Shown: positions 1 to 10,511 of the stretch, piece by piece | Numbering within the stretch: the first letter of the stretch is position 1 | Layout of the letters: each line of letters starts with the position of its first letter | Origin: Sacculina carcini | Taxonomy: Eukaryota; Arthropoda; Thecostraca; Sacculinidae | DNA: 64,000 nt | Assembly (NCBI GenBank): GCA_916048095.2 | Contig: OU696571.1 | Location: forward strand, 10,209,449 to 10,273,448 | Reading direction: 5' to 3' | Program-made: the position numbers and the translations under genes | Notes under the pieces: generated by a model | The model's input: the letters and a program-made list of their open reading frames with translations, nothing else | Told to the model about the DNA's origin: nothing | The model's database searches: none

Positions 1-511
1 CCTTTGTGACTCTAAAAACGGGTTTTCGGGTTCGTGTAGTTCCATCTCACTGCCAAATGTGTATTCGTTGAAATAATTTCCGGAATTAAGAAAAAGCATT
101 CCTTGTTTGTCTGACCTAGAGCAGTGGGAACATCTCAGGAACCTTTGTATTCCTCGGGTAGACTATTCACAGATATATTTGATTATCGGTCAAGATGTGC
201 CAGATGCCTTGGTACCGCTGGATGTTCGTCGAGGTGAGACTGCAGAGCCGTACGCTGTCAAGACGGTGCTCGGCCGGACGGTGAATGGAACATTGGGAAA
301 TGCAACAAGTGAGACAAATGCTGTATGTAATTTCACCCGCACATCTGACAGACGCGACAGGATTCTTGGAGCGCAGATAGAACGTTTTTGGGAACTCAAT
401 TTTGGTCAATCATTGTCAAATGGGCAACTGCAATTTGATGTTGAAGATAAAAAAGCGGTGGATATTTGGGAAAAACCAGTTGGATTTAAGGACCAACATT
501 ACCAGATGGAC
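1..511 (+). pseudogene. BEL/Pao polyprotein, protease region (5' part of a split element)
   Basis: The open frame resembles the Pao-type aspartic protease and following linker: a WEHLRNL-like segment, LIIGQDVPDALVPL (LIGQD-type motif), then VKTVLGRTVNG. It runs off the left window edge, so gag and the protease active site are not visible. The frame stops being BEL-like exactly at 511, where a solo LTR is inserted, and the same protein context resumes at 1,422 in phase once one TSD copy is discounted. In the family this part precedes reverse transcriptase in a gag-pr-RT-RH-IN polyprotein. It is the oldest element in this part of the window. Family assignment is firm; exact domain limits are not. 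Confidence 0.8.
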
Positions 512-1421
512 TGTAGCCACACACATCAATTCTTTTTTGTTTCATGTATGTCAACTGTGTACACTGTTTTATTGTATTTACATATGCCAATTATATGAAT
601 GCCATTTGATCACTGTCACTGTATTACCGCGAGATCATTACGTATTAATTCCATTTTAAAACAATTAAGTGTGCACGGTGTTTGTATATTGTTTTTTATT
701 GTTATCATTGTTGTTTTATCATTGCTGTTGGTTTTTATTATCATTGATGTTAGCCGCGCATGCGCGTCAGAAAAATGCACACACATTCATCATGTTGCAC
801 ACGGTAGCAGTGACGTCACGTGCAGCACCGTACGGTTGCAATGTGCTGTATATAAAGCGTGCACTGTCGGCAATAAATCTCTATTTCACGTCGTCGGCTC
901 TGAGTTTGACTTGTCTTCACGGTACCGCTCCCGCTCCCTGTAAAATTAGCGAATTAACATACGCAACATACATTTCGATCTTTTTAAAGACCACATCGCC
1001 CTCACAGCATTTTGCCGAGGATACATTGTGCTCTGCCGCCTGTCTTGGACTGAATACCATAGCCAGTTATTCCTCCGAGACAGACACACATAGAAGTGGG
1101 CTTGAGCACATTTGATTCTAAGGCATCATACGTTCACTTTAAACCGTCGAGTCTGGCTAGTGTCACTTAGCGGTGCAATCCCAGCTCGGACGTCTCTTAG
1201 CAAGACGGAAGATTTTTATAGCGAGCTTCGCGCTGTAGGGTAGTCGATTTTGTGTCGACAGACAGGGCACAGCCTGTCGTTCCAGTGTGCTGTAGTTGGC
1301 GTTAGTGAGTGACTGGGTCTCACACCCTCCGTCACTCGTACACTACGCCACTGGTTCACGGCACACCTGCTGCCACAGCCACAGGAACTGATCGCTAGCG
1401 GTGACATGCCCAGCAGCGACA
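512..1421 (+). mobile_element. Solo LTR (BEL-type, here LTR-B) inserted in BEL pol
   Basis: The 910-bp segment starts TGTAGCCAC and ends GCGACA, so it has TG...CA ends. It is flanked by a 4-bp direct repeat GGAC (508-511 and 1,422-1,425). Its whole length matches a second copy at 18,063-18,952. A TATA-like TATATAAAG sits near 850 and AATAAA near 870, as expected for promoter and polyadenylation signals. No internal region accompanies it, so it is a solo LTR left by LTR-LTR recombination. A related copy lies on the minus strand near 47,400-47,680. Confidence 0.88.
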
Positions 1422-2610
1422 GGACATCCCATTCAAGAAGGAACCGGTAGAATTGCCGGATAACAGGTGTATGGCTGAACGAAGGCTTGTGATTCTTAAA
1501 AGAAGACTTGAGAATGATGCATGTCTACATCAGGCATACTCTGAGAGCATGAGCGATCTCATTCAAAAGGGGTATGCTGAGCCAGTTGATTGTTCAAATG
1601 ATGAAATACAGACTGTTTGGTATTTACCACATCATTGCGTGCGTAATCACAACAAGCCGGGTAAGATACGTGTTGTGTTTGACTGTGCAGCTAAATTTAG
1701 AGGTAGCTTAGAGGTAATTTAGTGGTTGTTGAACGAGTATGTACTGCAAGGGCCTGATATGAAAAACAAATTAGAGGTAACTTAGAGGTAGCTTAGAGGT
1801 AATTTAGTGGTTGTTGAACGAGTATGTACTGCAAGGGCCTGATATGAAAAACAAATTGATTGGTATTCTTCTGAGGGTTTGAGAACAACCAGTGGCGATA
1901 ATGGGAGACATTGAATCAATGTTTCATCAAGTTCGTGCCTCTCCGCGCCAACGTGATATACTGAGATTTATATGGTGGCCAGATGGTGATCTGAATTTAC
2001 AGCAGCACACTTACCGTATGACCGTGCATTTATTCGGTGGTGCTGTCCCAGCTGTCCCAGCTGTGCCTGATTTGCCCTGAGACGAACCGCGGATGATCAC
2101 CGAGATTAATTCGACTCAGAAACCATTTATGCAGTCAGGTGTAACTTATATGTGGATTATTGTCTGAAATCGGTTAATTCAGTTGACGACGCCATGAAAT
2201 CTGTTGTATAATCTGTGTGACTTGGTGTCGCTTGGTTGATTATGTTTGAACAAATGGACCTCGATCAGTAAAGAAGTATTGGAGTATGTACCTGATAGCG
2301 AGCGAGCACAGAGCTGTAGGAATTTGAATTTCGATTCTTTTCTTCCTACCGAGTGTGCGCTCGGTCTCAAGTGGGACACAAATATTGATATTTTGGGAGT
2401 CATGTGCAAGAACACAAATGCTGAATTCACGAAAAGAGGGCTGCTGAGGGTACTCAGCTCTGTTTACGACCCCTTGGGATTTCTCAGTCCAGTGGTTTTG
2501 CTTGCAAAGTGGCTCTTTTAGGAGGAATGCAGACGAAAAGTTAGCTGGGACGACTCTCTAGAAGCAAGCAATGAAATCAAATGGAAAGGGTGGTTATCAG
2601 AATTGGTAAC
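1422..2610 (+). pseudogene. BEL/Pao reverse transcriptase, broken
   Basis: Continuation of the split BEL polyprotein. RT features are LPDNR..AERRL, VWYLPHHCV, KIRVVFDCAAKFRG, GDIESMFHQVR (first catalytic Asp), LRFIWWPDGD and YRMTVHLFG, followed by RALG(L)KWD and SSVYDPLGFLSP connection motifs up to 2,520. The frame is broken by an 85-bp tandem duplication (about 1,702-1,860), by frameshifts around 2,060-2,240 and by a TAG at 2,519-2,521. The segment with the YxDD box (about 2,060-2,240) is degraded. The coding sense is cut at 2,610 by the palindromic element and resumes at 16,996 in the same polyprotein context. Confidence 0.88.
1702..1860 (+). repeat. 85-bp tandem duplication within BEL RT
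   Basis: The stretch from GAGGTAATTTAGTGG to GAAAAACAAATT occurs at 1,711 and again at 1,796, a period of 85 bp. Both copies contain the codons that should occur once between FDCAAKFRG and the catalytic block, so the duplication arose inside the retroelement and breaks its frame. Confidence 0.85.
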
Positions 2611-2655
2611 AGTAGTAGAGTACTACACTTTGTTACATTTTAACCCAAGTTTTTT

Positions 2656-2900
2656 GTGTATACCTAACCTAACCTAACCTAACCTAACCTAACTTTTTTT
2701 AGTTTTTTTTAACCTAACCTAACTTTTTTTAGTTTTTTAACCTAACCTAACTTTTTTTTAGTTTTTTTCAACCTAACCTAACTTTTTTTAGTTTTTTTTT
2801 TAACCTAACCTAACTTTTTTTAGTTTTTTTTAACCTAACCTAACTTTTTTTAGTTTTTTAACCTAACCTAACTTTTTTTAGTTTTTTTAACCTAACCTAA
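2656..2900 (+). repeat. Telomere-like (CCTAA)n array interrupted by T-runs, left arm
   Basis: Short runs of AACCT repeats alternate with TTTTTTTAGTTTTTTT blocks, giving a higher-order period of roughly 28-30 bp. The array begins about 45 bp inside the element tip and is split at 2,900 by a Gypsy insertion, resuming at 7,255. The pentamer equals the arthropod telomere repeat read on the C-rich strand. Its inverted counterpart is at about 16,530-16,975. Confidence 0.9.
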
Positions 2901-3166
2901 TGTGGTGTAAACTGTGAACGCCTATGCTGTTTGTCATTGGAACTATGAATGCCTATACTGTACGTTTATGTGTAGTGTGTAATTGTGTCGCTACTGAGCG
3001 TTCTCTTTGTGTGTGTGTGTGTGTGTGTGTACTGGTTGTATGTGTGTGTGTACGTGCGTGTGTGTTCAGTGGACTTGATCGTGTGTGCGTTGTTCTTGGT
3101 TAGTTCTTGTGTGGCATTAGAGTTGAATAAAGCCAACGTTCCTGAAACAGTGTATTGGTTACTTCA
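2901..3166 (+). repeat. Gypsy-1 5' LTR
   Basis: TG...CA-bounded direct repeat of 6,977-7,254. It contains a GT microsatellite, and near its end GAATAAAG, which includes an AATAAA signal. The 16 bases 3,116-3,131 are complementary to the primer-binding region just after the LTR. Confidence 0.9.
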
Positions 3167-3183
3167 ATTTATTCAACTCTAAT
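3116..3183 (+). promoter_or_regulatory. Candidate self-priming site of Gypsy-1
   Basis: ATTAGAGTTGAATAAA (3,116-3,131, inside the LTR) and TTTATTCAACTCTAAT (3,168-3,183, one base after the LTR) are perfect reverse complements over 16 nt. No TGG-starting tRNA-complementary site is visible at the LTR edge. In the Tf1/sushi group the 5' end of the transcript folds back onto the primer-binding site to prime reverse transcription. The arrangement here would fit if transcription starts near 3,116. That start is inferred, not shown. Confidence 0.6.
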
Positions 3184-3184
3184 T

Positions 3185-6100
3185 ATGGAAAAATATCTAC
3201 GGCCGTCGCCTCTGGATATCGACGTAGAGACAGCAGATACTGAAGATCAGTGGCACATGTGGCACGAGAACTTTGAAGCATTCTGTGCGGCCATACCACC
3301 AGATTTGCGACCGGATAAATTGGCTCTACTGCGTTCTCACATGAGTGTGAAACTCTACAAGCTCATCAAAGTCGCACAGAACTATGAGACAGCCGTCAGC
3401 CTGCTAGCGTCCAGGTTTGTCAAACCAAAAAGTGAAGTTTTCGCAAGACACAAATTAGCCACTTGTAAACAACAGAATGGAGAGAACTTGGACACTTTTC
3501 TCGACAATTTGAAAAGTCGGGCAGCTGAGTGTGGCTTCAAAAACTGTACTGCGACTGAAGCTGAGGAGCTGGCAATCAGAGATGCCTACATAACAGGTAT
3601 ATCTTCTAACGCAATAAGACAGCGTTTGCTGGAGAATCTGTCTCTAAATTTGTCTTCCGCAGTAAGTCAAGCACGAGCTCTTGAAATGGCTCAACTTCAT
3701 TCAGCTTCATATTCTATTGACAATTCACTACCATCCACTGTTTCGCTGGTCACTGAAAAATACCAGAGTCAACAAGCAGCACATTGTGAGAATTCACACA
3801 AGAAAGCAGAATCACTGATCGGTTCCTGTGAAAATATTGCTGTGACGCATACGCGAAAGTGTTATTTTTGTGGAAGGGCTGCTCACGCCAAATCTGATTG
3901 TCCTGCTCGAAATGCTTGTTGCGCTAAATGTCATAAAATCGGTCATTACGCCCGTGTATGCAAGTCTTCAGCACGACAACGTTCGCCGCACTTTAGCCAC
4001 AACAAACGGTGCAAGCCACAAGCCACTTCAGCCACAACAAACGGTGCAATGATTGCTTCTTCTTCAGGCGTACTGAAAAGCCTCTCACCCGCTGTTACTT
4101 CAGTGCAGTTCAGCAGTGGCGATTCTATAGATGCTCTGGTAGACACCGGCAGCTGCAGAAGTTTTATACGAACGAACGTGGCAAAGCGCATGAAATTAAA
4201 AGTCGCTCCTTCTTCTGGTCGAATTTCAATGGCTTCATCCAGACAATCGGTTGAAATCACAAAGTGTTGTGTGGTAGACATCATCGTGAATGGAAAATCA
4301 TACAGTGACATCTGTCTTCACCTGATGGACGATCTTCGTGCGCCTGTGCTGCTCGGTCACGACTTTCTAAGTCAGCATCAGAAAATTACGGTGAGTTTCG
4401 GAGGTTGTCAGCCTCCACTTGAGTTGTGCAGCCTTCTCGCCGCTGACATTGAGCCTCCAGCTATATTTTCAAACCTTCCATCTGATTGCCGCCCTACTCA
4501 AATAAATTCAAGGAGATATTCAAAAGAAAATATTCAATTTATCATAGGCGAAGTGGACAGTTTGCTCAAACAAGGCATAATAACTCCAAGCCGTAGTCCA
4601 TGGAGGGCCCAGGTGGTTGTGGTAGACCAGGCAAACAAAAAGAGAATGACCGTTGACTACTCTCAAACCATCAACAAATACACCGATCTCATTGCTTATC
4701 CAGTACCTGGAATTTCAGAAATGGTAGAAAAGATATCGTCGTACAGTTGGTTCAGCTCCATCGACTTGAAAAGCGCCTACCATCAAATCCCACTGAAAGT
4801 CAGCGATCGGCCATACACTGCGTTCGAAGCTGGGGGAAAGCTTTATGAGTTTACTCGTTTGCCGTTCGGTGTTACAAACGGAGCGACGTGCTTTCAACAA
4901 GTTCTAGACGAACTGATTGCTGCTGAAAATCTGAAAGCTACGTTCGCATATATTGATGACATTACGATTTGCGGACACTCCAGACAAGATCACGACCACA
5001 ACTTGGAGCGTTTCCAAAAATTTGCGGAGAAATACAATTTGACCGTAAACGAAAAGAAGAATACATATGCGCAGTCCAAAATTTCCATTCTATGACACGT
5101 CATAGAAGATCACCAAGTCAAGCCTGATCCAGAAAGAATGAGACCTCTAATCGAGATGAATCCTCCCAGCGACGTGCCCAGCCTAAGAAGAACATTGGGG
5201 CTGCTATCGCATTATGCCAAATGGGTGCCAAATTTTTCAGAAAAAATTCGACCATTGATCGATACGAAAACTTTTCCTCTATCCGACGCTGCTACAAGGT
5301 CGTTGATAGAAATGAAAGAAGAAATTTTTAATGCTACTTTGACAGCCATCGACGAGAGTGCTATGTTCACAGTCGAAACAGACGCCTCCGCTCATTCCAT
5401 TGCAGCTTCATTGACTCAAGAAGGAAAACCTGTCGCGTTTTTCTCCCGCTCACTCTCAGAGTCAGAGAAGCGTCAATCTGCTGTTGAGCGTGAAGCATGT
5501 GCTGTAGTAGAATCAATCAAAAAAATGGCGGCATTTCCTCTTGGGGCGCAAATTCAGGCTCGTAACCGATCAACAGTCTGAACGCTTCATGTTCGACAAG
5601 AAAAATCATGGAAAAATCAAGAACGAAAAGATAATGCGATGGAGATTGGAGCTTAGCTGCTTTGCGTACGATATCACCTATCGCCCGGGAAGATTGAACC
5701 AAGTGGCTGATGCCCTCTCTAGAGCAACAGGATGCACTGCATCTGTCACTTTGCCTATCGATCTTGTACGTATACATGAGTCACTGTGTCATCCTGGCAT
5801 TCGGAGAATGACCCATATAGTGAGGCAAAGAAACCTTCCTTTTTCTATTGAAGAAATTAGAACGATGATCGCAAAATGTCACACATGTGCTTCCGTAAAA
5901 CCAAATTTCACAAGATTTACAGGAACACTTATCAAAGCTACAAGACCATTCGAGAGACTGTCCATCGACTACAAAGGCCCCTTGCCGTCAACTTCGAAGA
6001 ACAGATACATTCTCAACATCGTAGACGAGTACAGTAGATTCCCCTTTGCATTTCCCACACAAGACATGTCTGCCAATTCAACCATAAAATGCTTTTTCGA

Positions 6101-6901
6101 ACTCTTTTCCACTTGGGGATTACCCGACTACGTTCACTCCGACCGAGGCCCCGCATTTATATCATCAGAATATCAGAATTTCCTGCACCAGAGAGGAGTG
6201 GGCACCAGCTACTCATCGGCGTATAATCCTCGGGGTAATGGTCAGATTGAACGATTCAATGGAACACTGTGGCGCACCATAAGACTCGCTCTGTCATCTC
6301 GTTCGCTCCCTGTGGTAATGTGGGAAACAGTACTACTGGACGCACTCCACAGTATGCGTTCTCTATTGTGTGTCGCAACTAATAAAACTCCTCATGAACG
6401 CATGTTTGCTCATCCACGGAAAGCAACATATGGTCAAGCCACTCCTTCATGGCTATCCGCCGATAACCAGGCTCTGCTAAAGAAAGCGTTACGACATTCC
6501 AAGTACGACGACGAAGTAGAAGAAGTTCGCCTCCTTCATGTGAATCCGCAATGGGCTCGCGTCGCACATCAGGACGGCAAAGAATCCACAGTGTCTATTC
6601 GTCGACTGGCAACGGCAGCCCGAACGAAATCCTCGGTACAAACTCCAGATATTGGACAGAAAACGATGCACCAACACCGCGGTGACAACGTGGGCGAACA
6701 TTCAGCAGAAAGTTCAGAACTTTTTATTGTTCCAGATACATCTTCTATAAGCAGAACTGAGGGCTGTACTAGAGATGTTAACACGACTCAGACTGAGCCG
6801 CATACGAAGGATATCCCGGCTACTGAAGAGCCACGTCGATCGGGTCGAGTCAGACGGCAACCTGCCTATCTCTCTGATTACGTGAGTGTTGCTCTTGATT
6901 G
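3185..6901 (+). pseudogene. gag-pol: Gypsy-1 Gag-Pol polyprotein, two disabling changes
   Basis: The start ATG at 3,185 lies just after the LTR and primer site. In order: a Gag helical region, two zinc knuckles CYFCGRAAHAKSDC and CAKCHKIGHYARVC (about residues 225-262), aspartic protease VDTGS (about 318), RT with FSSIDLKSAYHQIPL and YIDD (about 588), RNase H with FTVETDASAHSIAA, then integrase with a H-H-C-C N-terminus (HESLCHPG..., CHTCASVK) and a DDE core (IDYKGP, SDRGPAF, NGQIERFNG). An in-frame TGA sits at 5,093-5,095, and one extra base in an A7 run at 5,519-5,525 shifts the frame. Everything else reads through. Gag and Pol are in one frame, with no gag stop or frameshift site evident. 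It ends just before the polypurine tract. Confidence 0.93.
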
Positions 6902-6965
6902 AACTCGGTTCTCTCGTTTCGATTGCTAGTTTGGCCAGCAAGTGGTGGCGCGCTTTGAATATTCA

Positions 6966-6976
6966 GCGGGGGAGAA
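6966..6976 (+). promoter_or_regulatory. Gypsy-1 polypurine tract
   Basis: GCGGGGGAGAA abuts the TG of the 3' LTR. This is the expected primer site for plus-strand DNA synthesis in LTR elements. Confidence 0.8.
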
Positions 6977-7081
6977 TGTGGTGTAAACTGTGAACGCCTA
7001 TGCTGTTTGTCATTGGAACTATGAATGCCTATACTGTACGTTTATGTGTAGTGTGTAATTGTGTCGCTAGTTAGCGTTCTC

Positions 7082-7121
<40 letters not shown>

Positions 7122-7254
7122 GGTTGTATGTGTGTGTGTACGTGCGTGTGTGTTCAGTGGACTTGATCGTGTGTGCGTTGTTCTTGGTTAGTTCTTGTGT
7201 GGCATTAGAGTTGAATAAAGCCAACGTTCCTGAAACAGTGTATTGGTTACTTCA
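6977..7254 (+). repeat. Gypsy-1 3' LTR
   Basis: Direct repeat of 2,901-3,166 with a longer GT run. It is followed immediately by CCTAA of the interrupted telomere-like array. Confidence 0.92.
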
Positions 7255-7735
7255 CCTAACTTTTTTTTAAGTTTTTTAACCTAACCTAACTTTTTTTCTT
7301 TCTTATTCTTCCTTTCTTATTATATTTATTCTTTATTCTATGCCCAACCTAACTTTTTTTTTTCTTATTCTTCCTTTCTTATTATATTTATTCTTTATTC
7401 TATGCCTAACCTAACTTCTTTGTGTATACCTAACCTAACCTAACCTAACCTAACTTTTTTTTTTGTATACCTAACCTAACTTCTTTGTGTATACCTAACC
7501 TAACTTCTATGTGTGTATACCTAACCTAACTATTTTTTTCTTTATTCTATTCCTAACCCGACCCAACCCAACTTTTAGTTTTATTTCTTATTCTTCCTTT
7601 CTTATTATATTTATTCTTTATTCTATACCCAACTTATATTTTTTTATTTCTTATTCTTCTTTTCTTATTATATTTATTCTTTATTCTATGCCCAACTTTT
7701 ATTTTTTTCCTTTATTTCTATTTTATGTCACGATA
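7255..7735 (+). repeat. Telomere-like array continued, plus TTATTATATTTATTC tandem units
   Basis: CCTAACCTAAC blocks continue after the Gypsy insertion and alternate with CTTTCTTATTATATTTATTC-type units, seen at least four times. The same composite occurs inverted at 16,400-16,975. No gene is visible; short open frames here are low-complexity. Confidence 0.85.
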
Positions 7736-7861
7736 CTCATTATATCGGGATCGCCAAGTCGATGTTTGACAGAGACGAGAATATAATAATTTTCAATCAT
7801 ACTTGAAATATATATAAAAAAACGGTTTGACTAAATCGGTCGCAAAGACAATGTTCCAATA

Positions 7862-8140
7862 TGACGATGAATCACTCACCACGTTTATATAAAGTGTCTG
7901 GTTTATGTCAAATACTACGGTAAGGTAATCGGATTAAAATGCCAGATGAATTCATTGGCGTCAAGCCAAGGATGAATATTTTGAATATATTTACCTGATA
8001 CACAGTTATGGGATTAAAACGTTTGCCGGTAACAAAGACCAAATTTACACGCAATTTATGTAAATGTAGCCGAAACGAATGCCTGTGAATCACTAGCTAC
8101 GTTTATATAACGTGTCTGGCTTATGTCAAACACTGACTAA
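7862..8140 (-). repeat. Two direct copies of a TATA-containing ~50-bp block
   Basis: GAATCACT..ACGTTTATATAA.GTGTCTGG..TATGTCAAA occurs near 7,868-7,914 and again near 8,087-8,131. Both have a TTTATATAA core and ACTAAATCGGT sequences nearby. The block is conserved in the inverted arm at 15,960-16,260. It could be promoter-like for the minus-strand gene at 8,286-8,609 or a simple internal repeat; the sequence does not decide. Confidence 0.5.
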
Positions 8141-8285
8141 ATCGGTAATTAAAACGCTATTCGACTGTGTCGGAATTGATACAAAAATGACTTGCAACGA
8201 AATGATCTTTGTGTATTTTCACTTGATACACAACTATGGTAAATATACAAGTGGAAATCATGTAGAATCTTATTGACGACACGAT

Positions 8286-8669
8286 TCAATGAACACATCG
8301 TGAACACAAATGTTTGTTGATTTTTCGATCAATTTTGATTATGTAAATCATATAGTGTGTCTCATACACAATTTCCAGTTCAGCCGACCATGTATCAGGC
8401 ACAGAAACACCTTCTTCTAGAGCGTCCGAAAGACACACGTCAAAAGATGTGTACTCCTTGTACGATTCGCTGATGATTTGTTTGCAATCTGACGAACTAC
8501 CACCAACATAGCGATAGTTATAATTAGGCACTAGTGTAGCAGGAGAAACACAGCTCATGATGTTTATACAAAGAAAGATAAACAATGACTGTAAGAACGA
8601 AATTATCAAACACGGAGTGATGGCGATAATTATGACGCTTGCTCCGATAAGTAGTGCAATTAGTGTCTG
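8286..8669 (-). CDS. Unknown small hydrophobic/secreted protein, left-arm copy
   Basis: The minus-strand open frame encodes a strongly hydrophobic N-terminal stretch (IISFLQSLFIFLCINIMSCV) followed by a hydrophilic domain with cysteines (SSSDCKQI, DVCLSD, LCSRC) and ends CSRCVH. The first in-frame ATG is inside the hydrophobic region (MSCVSPATL, about 90 residues). Upstream the frame stays open through TLIALLIGASVIII to a TAATAATAATCAG sequence that looks like an intron 3' end, so an upstream exon is possible. The right-arm copy (15,438-15,821) differs at only three residues over the last 107, suggesting recent duplication, gene conversion or constraint. I do not recognise the family. A signal peptide or membrane anchor is inferred. 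Confidence 0.5.
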   Translation of the reverse strand, partial: QTLIALLIGASVIIIAITPCLIISFLQSLFIFLCINIMSCVSPATLVPNYNYRYVGGSSSDCKQIISESYKEYTSFDVCLSDALEEGVSVPDTWSAELEIVYETHYMIYIIKIDRKINKHLCSRCVH

Positions 8670-8697
8670 ATTATTATTATTATTCTATTATTATTAA

Positions 8698-9360
8698 TTA
8701 CAGACAAATCCAGTAGCATGGGAAGAGTGCAAGCACTATTACCACCCTATGGTGGCCCCATGTACCGGAAGCGCTCAAAGGATTCAGAGAGAAAGAGAGT
8801 TCGAAAAGAAAAAAGTCTAGAAAGAGAGTTGGAAAGAAAATAATAAATAACAATAAATAATAAACCATCATCCGATAACACTCCATAATGTCACTCCGCC
8901 CACTTTCCTCAATAAATAACAACAATCAACAATAAATATGTGATTAAGTAAATAACAACCATCAATAAATAAGAATAAATATTAATAAATAAGTAATAAA
9001 TAACAATCAAGAACAATAAATATGATTCAATAAGAAACATCCAACAATAAATAAAAATATGATTCAATAAGTAACAACAACACAAATAAATATGATTAAA
9101 TAAACAACAACAACACCAATAAATATTATTCAATAAACAGCAACAACAATAAATATGATTCAATAAACAACAACAGCCAACACTGAGTAAAAGTATAATT
9201 TAATAAATAACAACAACCAATAATAAATAGTAATAAATAGAGAGTAAAATAAGAATACATATAAATAAATAGAAAATAAATAACAATAAAAATGAATAAA
9301 TAAAAATAAATAACAATAAATATGAATAAATAAACAATTAATAAGACTCAACAGTCAATT
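8698..9360. other. AT-rich (ATTTATTGTT)-type low-complexity tract
   Basis: The tract is dominated by AATAAATA and ACAACAACA words and reads as Ile/Tyr/Cys/Leu-rich open frames on the minus strand. It is duplicated inverted at 14,756-15,410. I see no credible gene. It may be an intergenic or intronic part of the palindromic element. Confidence 0.6.
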
Positions 9361-9473
9361 CCGCTCTTTCAGTAGCATTTCATTGACTTTGGCCTTGATA
9401 TCAGCCGTGATACGCAGTTGAGCTCGAGACGCTTGCGGGTGAGGTTGTGTAGCTTTATCGTGGAATTGTCAGC

Positions 9474-10067
9474 ATGAGTCAGGTGAATACAAACGTTGAT
9501 AAGACCAAGCGGATCCTGCCACTGGAACATCATGCGGTCAAGTTTGTTGCCGATACACCGTTCATCTGTGGACACCCACTGGAGCAGAGGATTTAGATTA
9601 TTTTCGGACGACTGGAAAAACATAGTCAGACGGATTTCGAACACTTACAAAAACAGCTTACTAATATTATGCAACTGGAGCGATATTTTGACCCCTTTTG
9701 GAAAATTCACCGCGGCGCGGTGAGAATGTTCACCAACGAGGAGCGTGCACTACAGATTGTGATCGATACAGTTATGAGTCGACCGATGAGAGATGCTGTT
9801 CTCGGAGCCGTTGCAGCCGCTGTATCATTTAAAGTGTTGTCGGTGGCGTTGGTGCGAAGCGACGAGACTCAGATTTACCGGCCGCCCGATGAGACCTGCA
9901 ACACTATGGAGTGGATGAAGACCATTGTCATGAGCTACTATGAGTCGCGAAAACAGTACTTGACCGAAACCAAGATTTATCGTGAATTTAAAGCCGACAA
10001 AATGAAGATGGTTGTGCACAAAGAGGTTCAAGGTGAACCACAAAGTAAACGGAACAAAATTTGTTGA
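9474..10067 (+). pseudogene. Unknown ~197-residue protein of the palindromic element (one in-frame TAG)
   Basis: An ATG at 9,474 opens a frame MSQVNTNVDKTKRILPLEHH that continues to TGA at 10,067, with one in-frame TAG at 9,594-9,596 (codon 41). The part after it from the ATG at 9,669 is uninterrupted for 132 residues: LERYFDPFWKIHRGAVRMF, then an Ala/Val-rich possible helix (RDAVLGAVAAAVSFKVLSVA) and a basic C-terminus (KSKRNK-like). Composition and codon spread look like a real protein rather than a shadow frame. The right arm keeps only about the first 23 codons, because about 890 bp from here to about 10,440 is missing there. No similarity to a known family was recognised. The TAG could be a disabling mutation. 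Confidence 0.5.
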
Positions 10068-10500
10068 ATTATTCTATATGTACGGTTTACCAATACATTT
10101 CGTGATGTGTCACAAGAGTTTGATTATTGCGCGCGAACAAAAACACACTTTGTTATCGTTCAATTTATTCAAATGGTAGCATGCGCGGTGTACATAGATT
10201 CATTGCATACAGCAATTTAGCGAAATGTTGACAACGTAAAATACAACAGTTTGTAGGAATAACATGAGTATATGGACACGGTGTAATGTTGGGTAGTACA
10301 TGTATGTTGCGTGCCTTCATTGATAAATAGTCGGGTAGGATGTCTTCGAGATTTTCAATGTTTACTTCAAGTAGATGCGAAAGTCGACGAGCCTTGTCGA
10401 GACAGCGTAGATGCCGTCAGCCGCCAGGCTTTGGATCAAGTAACGTGTGCCATGTAGTTTATGTTCATACCTGTACTCAATAGGTTGGCGTAGACGTTGT
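10068..10500. other. Left-arm-only segment without a visible gene
   Basis: This region belongs to the 890 bp present only in the left arm. The minus strand has short pieces such as LIQSLAADGIYAVSTRLVDF that may be an exon continuing from the 10,512-10,724 frame, but no continuous frame supports this. Confidence 0.3.
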
Positions 10501-10511
10501 CGGATGCCTGG

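Larger units (their letters stand above)
2901..7254 (+). mobile_element. Gypsy-1, nearly intact LTR retrotransposon in the telomere-like array
   Basis: A 266-bp left LTR (2,901-3,166) and 278-bp right LTR (6,977-7,254) both start TGTGGTGTAA and end TTACTTCA. They differ mainly in GT-repeat length and around CTACTGAGC/CTAGTTAGC, so the insertion is young. A purine-rich tract GCGGGGGAGAA directly precedes the right LTR. CCTAA flanks both ends, compatible with a 4-5 bp TSD, although the repetitive target makes its exact length ambiguous. One gag-pol frame fills the interior. Confidence 0.93.

Noticed and set aside
8909-9351. Ile/Tyr/Cys-rich minus-strand frames (and right-arm copies 14,756-15,162)
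   Set aside because: Compositional frames in (AATAAATA)/(AACAAC) sequence. Their presence in both arms reflects the palindrome, not selection.
9369-9644. Minus-strand frame opposite the start of the 197-residue gene
   Set aside because: The plus-strand frame with its own ATG (9,474) continues far longer and looks protein-like. The minus frame is taken as its shadow.
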